A stretch of 18,011 nucleotides of DNA, taken from positions 17,997-36,007 of the forward strand of contig JADHZB010002139.1 of NCBI GenBank assembly GCA_015657535.1, given 5' to 3'. The stretch comes from Nephromyces sp. MM_2019 (lineage: Eukaryota > Apicomplexa > Aconoidasida > Nephromycida). The position numbers were made by a program, and so were the translations under genes. The notes under the pieces were generated by a model that searched no databases, was not told where the DNA came from, and saw nothing but the letters and a program-made list of their open reading frames with translations. Positions 17,637 through 18,011 of this stretch are shown piece by piece (positions within the stretch are counted from its first letter, which is position 1; each line of letters begins with the position of its first letter).

Positions 17637-18011
17637 TCATGTTATACACACACATTATACCCATGCACACACATAATACACATGTTACACAGCATATAAA
17701 CACACATAACAATCACATGCAAACTCATATTACACACATACACACACATTTTAAACAGCACACACATTTTAAACAGCACACACATTTTAAACAGCGCACA
17801 CATTTTAAACAGCGCACACATTTTAAACAGCACACACATACACACATTACAAATGCATACATTACACACAAATCTACAGATATATTTATATATAATATAA
17901 CAACTGATATATTTGTATACACACACATATGAGCCCCCATACATATTTACACATAAAAATTTATATTTACATTGATCATAAATACACATTATTTTTCAAT
18001 AGCTAATATAT
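16486..18011 (+). CDS. HMG-box gene, exons 2-7 (continues past window)
   Basis: Exons are 16486-16565, 16642-16745, 16866-16950, 17084-17152 and 17455-17597, then 18003 onward. Every junction agrees in phase (2, 1, 0, 1, 1, 0), and donors are all GTA- (GTAAAT, GTAAGT, GTAAAC, GTATTA, GTAATT). Exon 2 is polar (EETNPETSNNETPKSS). Exon 3 is basic (TIIKRNRRQKTALERQKAKS), a likely nuclear signal or DNA-contacting helix. Exons 4 to 6 are low-complexity with short hydrophobic motifs (DPLLSLF, LNFFDQP, TLQSLLEGRLS). The split Thr codon (AC+T) joins this chain to the 3.6-kb exon, giving about 1363 aa within the window. Exon 7 begins LIY after the acceptor TTTTTCAATAG. No domain is recognised in this tail. 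The chain could instead be a separate gene, but no initiating exon is visible between 16129 and 16485. Confidence 0.8.
16566..16641 (+). other. Intron 2 of the HMG-box gene
   Basis: A short 76-base phase-1 intron, GTAAAT to ATTTCAG, carrying a GT patch and a TA run of about 24 bases (16612-16636) immediately before the acceptor. It has no CA tract. Confidence 0.8.
16746..16865 (+). repeat. Intron 3 with a long (CA)n tract
   Basis: This 120-base phase-0 intron contains about 33 CA steps at 16762-16828, interrupted once by G at 16774. It is the longest uniform CA run in the window. The donor itself lies in a small hairpin: TGTAAG at 16745-16750 pairs with CTTACA at 16759-16764. Confidence 0.9.
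16951..17083 (+). other. Intron 4 with terminal complementary arms
   Basis: A 133-base phase-1 intron, GTAAAC to AAATATAG. ACACATATATA at 16955-16965 begins four bases inside the donor end and is the perfect complement of TATATATGTGT at 17065-17075, which ends eight bases before the exon. The rest is CA- and TA-rich. Confidence 0.8.
17153..17454 (+). repeat. Intron 5 with about six tandem units and long complementary arms
   Basis: A 302-base phase-1 intron. Between 17261 and 17430, a unit of about 28-38 bases with the core TACATATAAATAAATGTGTG occurs about six times. A CA run starting AATTTACACA at 17201-17222 pairs with a GT run ending GTATGTAAATT at 17424-17445: 22 positions with a single C/A mismatch. 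The 3' arm ends nine bases before the exon. Confidence 0.8.
17598..18002 (+). repeat. Intron 6 with an 18-bp tandem array
   Basis: A phase-0 intron from GTAATT to TTTTTCAATAG, CA-rich throughout. TTTTAAACAG recurs at 17749, 17767, 17785, 17803 and 17821, giving an exact 18-bp period over five copies; copies three and four are preceded or followed by GCGCACACA in place of GCACACACA. The 18-bp period is a multiple of three, so both strands stay open in some frames, but the translations are pure repeat. Confidence 0.85.

Noticed and set aside
17639..17989. Open frames of 71-115 codons at the 18-bp array, and a CRISPR-like look
   Set aside because: The array has no unique spacers and the 18-bp period keeps frames open; it is an intronic tandem repeat.

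Overview
The window is nuclear DNA of an AT-rich, intron-bearing microbial eukaryote that uses the standard stop codons: the long coding exons contain no in-frame TAA, TAG or TGA. Non-coding DNA is saturated with TG/CA and TA dinucleotide repeats. I cannot name the organism. Nothing bacterial is visible: there are no operons or ribosome-binding sites, and splice sites are GT..AG with mostly GTA- donors. I found no tRNA, rRNA, CRISPR array or transposase.

Three genes are well supported. (1) A small minus-strand gene of three exons (4756-5969) encodes a predicted 129-aa FUN14-like membrane protein. (2) A single-exon minus-strand gene (8024-10021) encodes a 665-aa protein that reads as coilin (N-terminal ubiquitin-like fold plus a Tudor-like region) joined in one frame to a C-terminal La-type RNA-binding domain. 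I know of no such fusion. (3) A large plus-strand gene (12517 to beyond the window end) begins with a 3.6-kb exon encoding three HMG boxes inside a long disordered protein. What looks like its stop codon is better read as a splice donor, because five further phase-matched exons follow (16486-17597) and a sixth begins at 18003. Genes 2 and 3 are divergent, with about 2.5 kb between them.

Region by region: 1-620 is an almost pure G/T block; 620-4755 alternates GT-rich and CA-rich domains with a degenerate minisatellite (2240-2545) and a few exon-like islands; 4756-5969 is the FUN14-like gene; 5970-8023 is AT-rich with exon-like islands; 8024-10021 is the coilin-La gene; 10022-12516 holds a near-perfect palindrome, a 39-bp tandem repeat, a CA-rich block and a GC-rich hairpin; 12517-18011 is the HMG gene, whose introns each carry simple repeats.

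Two of the predicted products point to nuclear functions (chromatin; Cajal body/small RNA). The third is probably a mitochondrial or other membrane protein. No shared pathway is evident. The most unusual observations are the coilin-La fusion and complementary CA/GT arms lying next to the splice sites in five of the eight introns.
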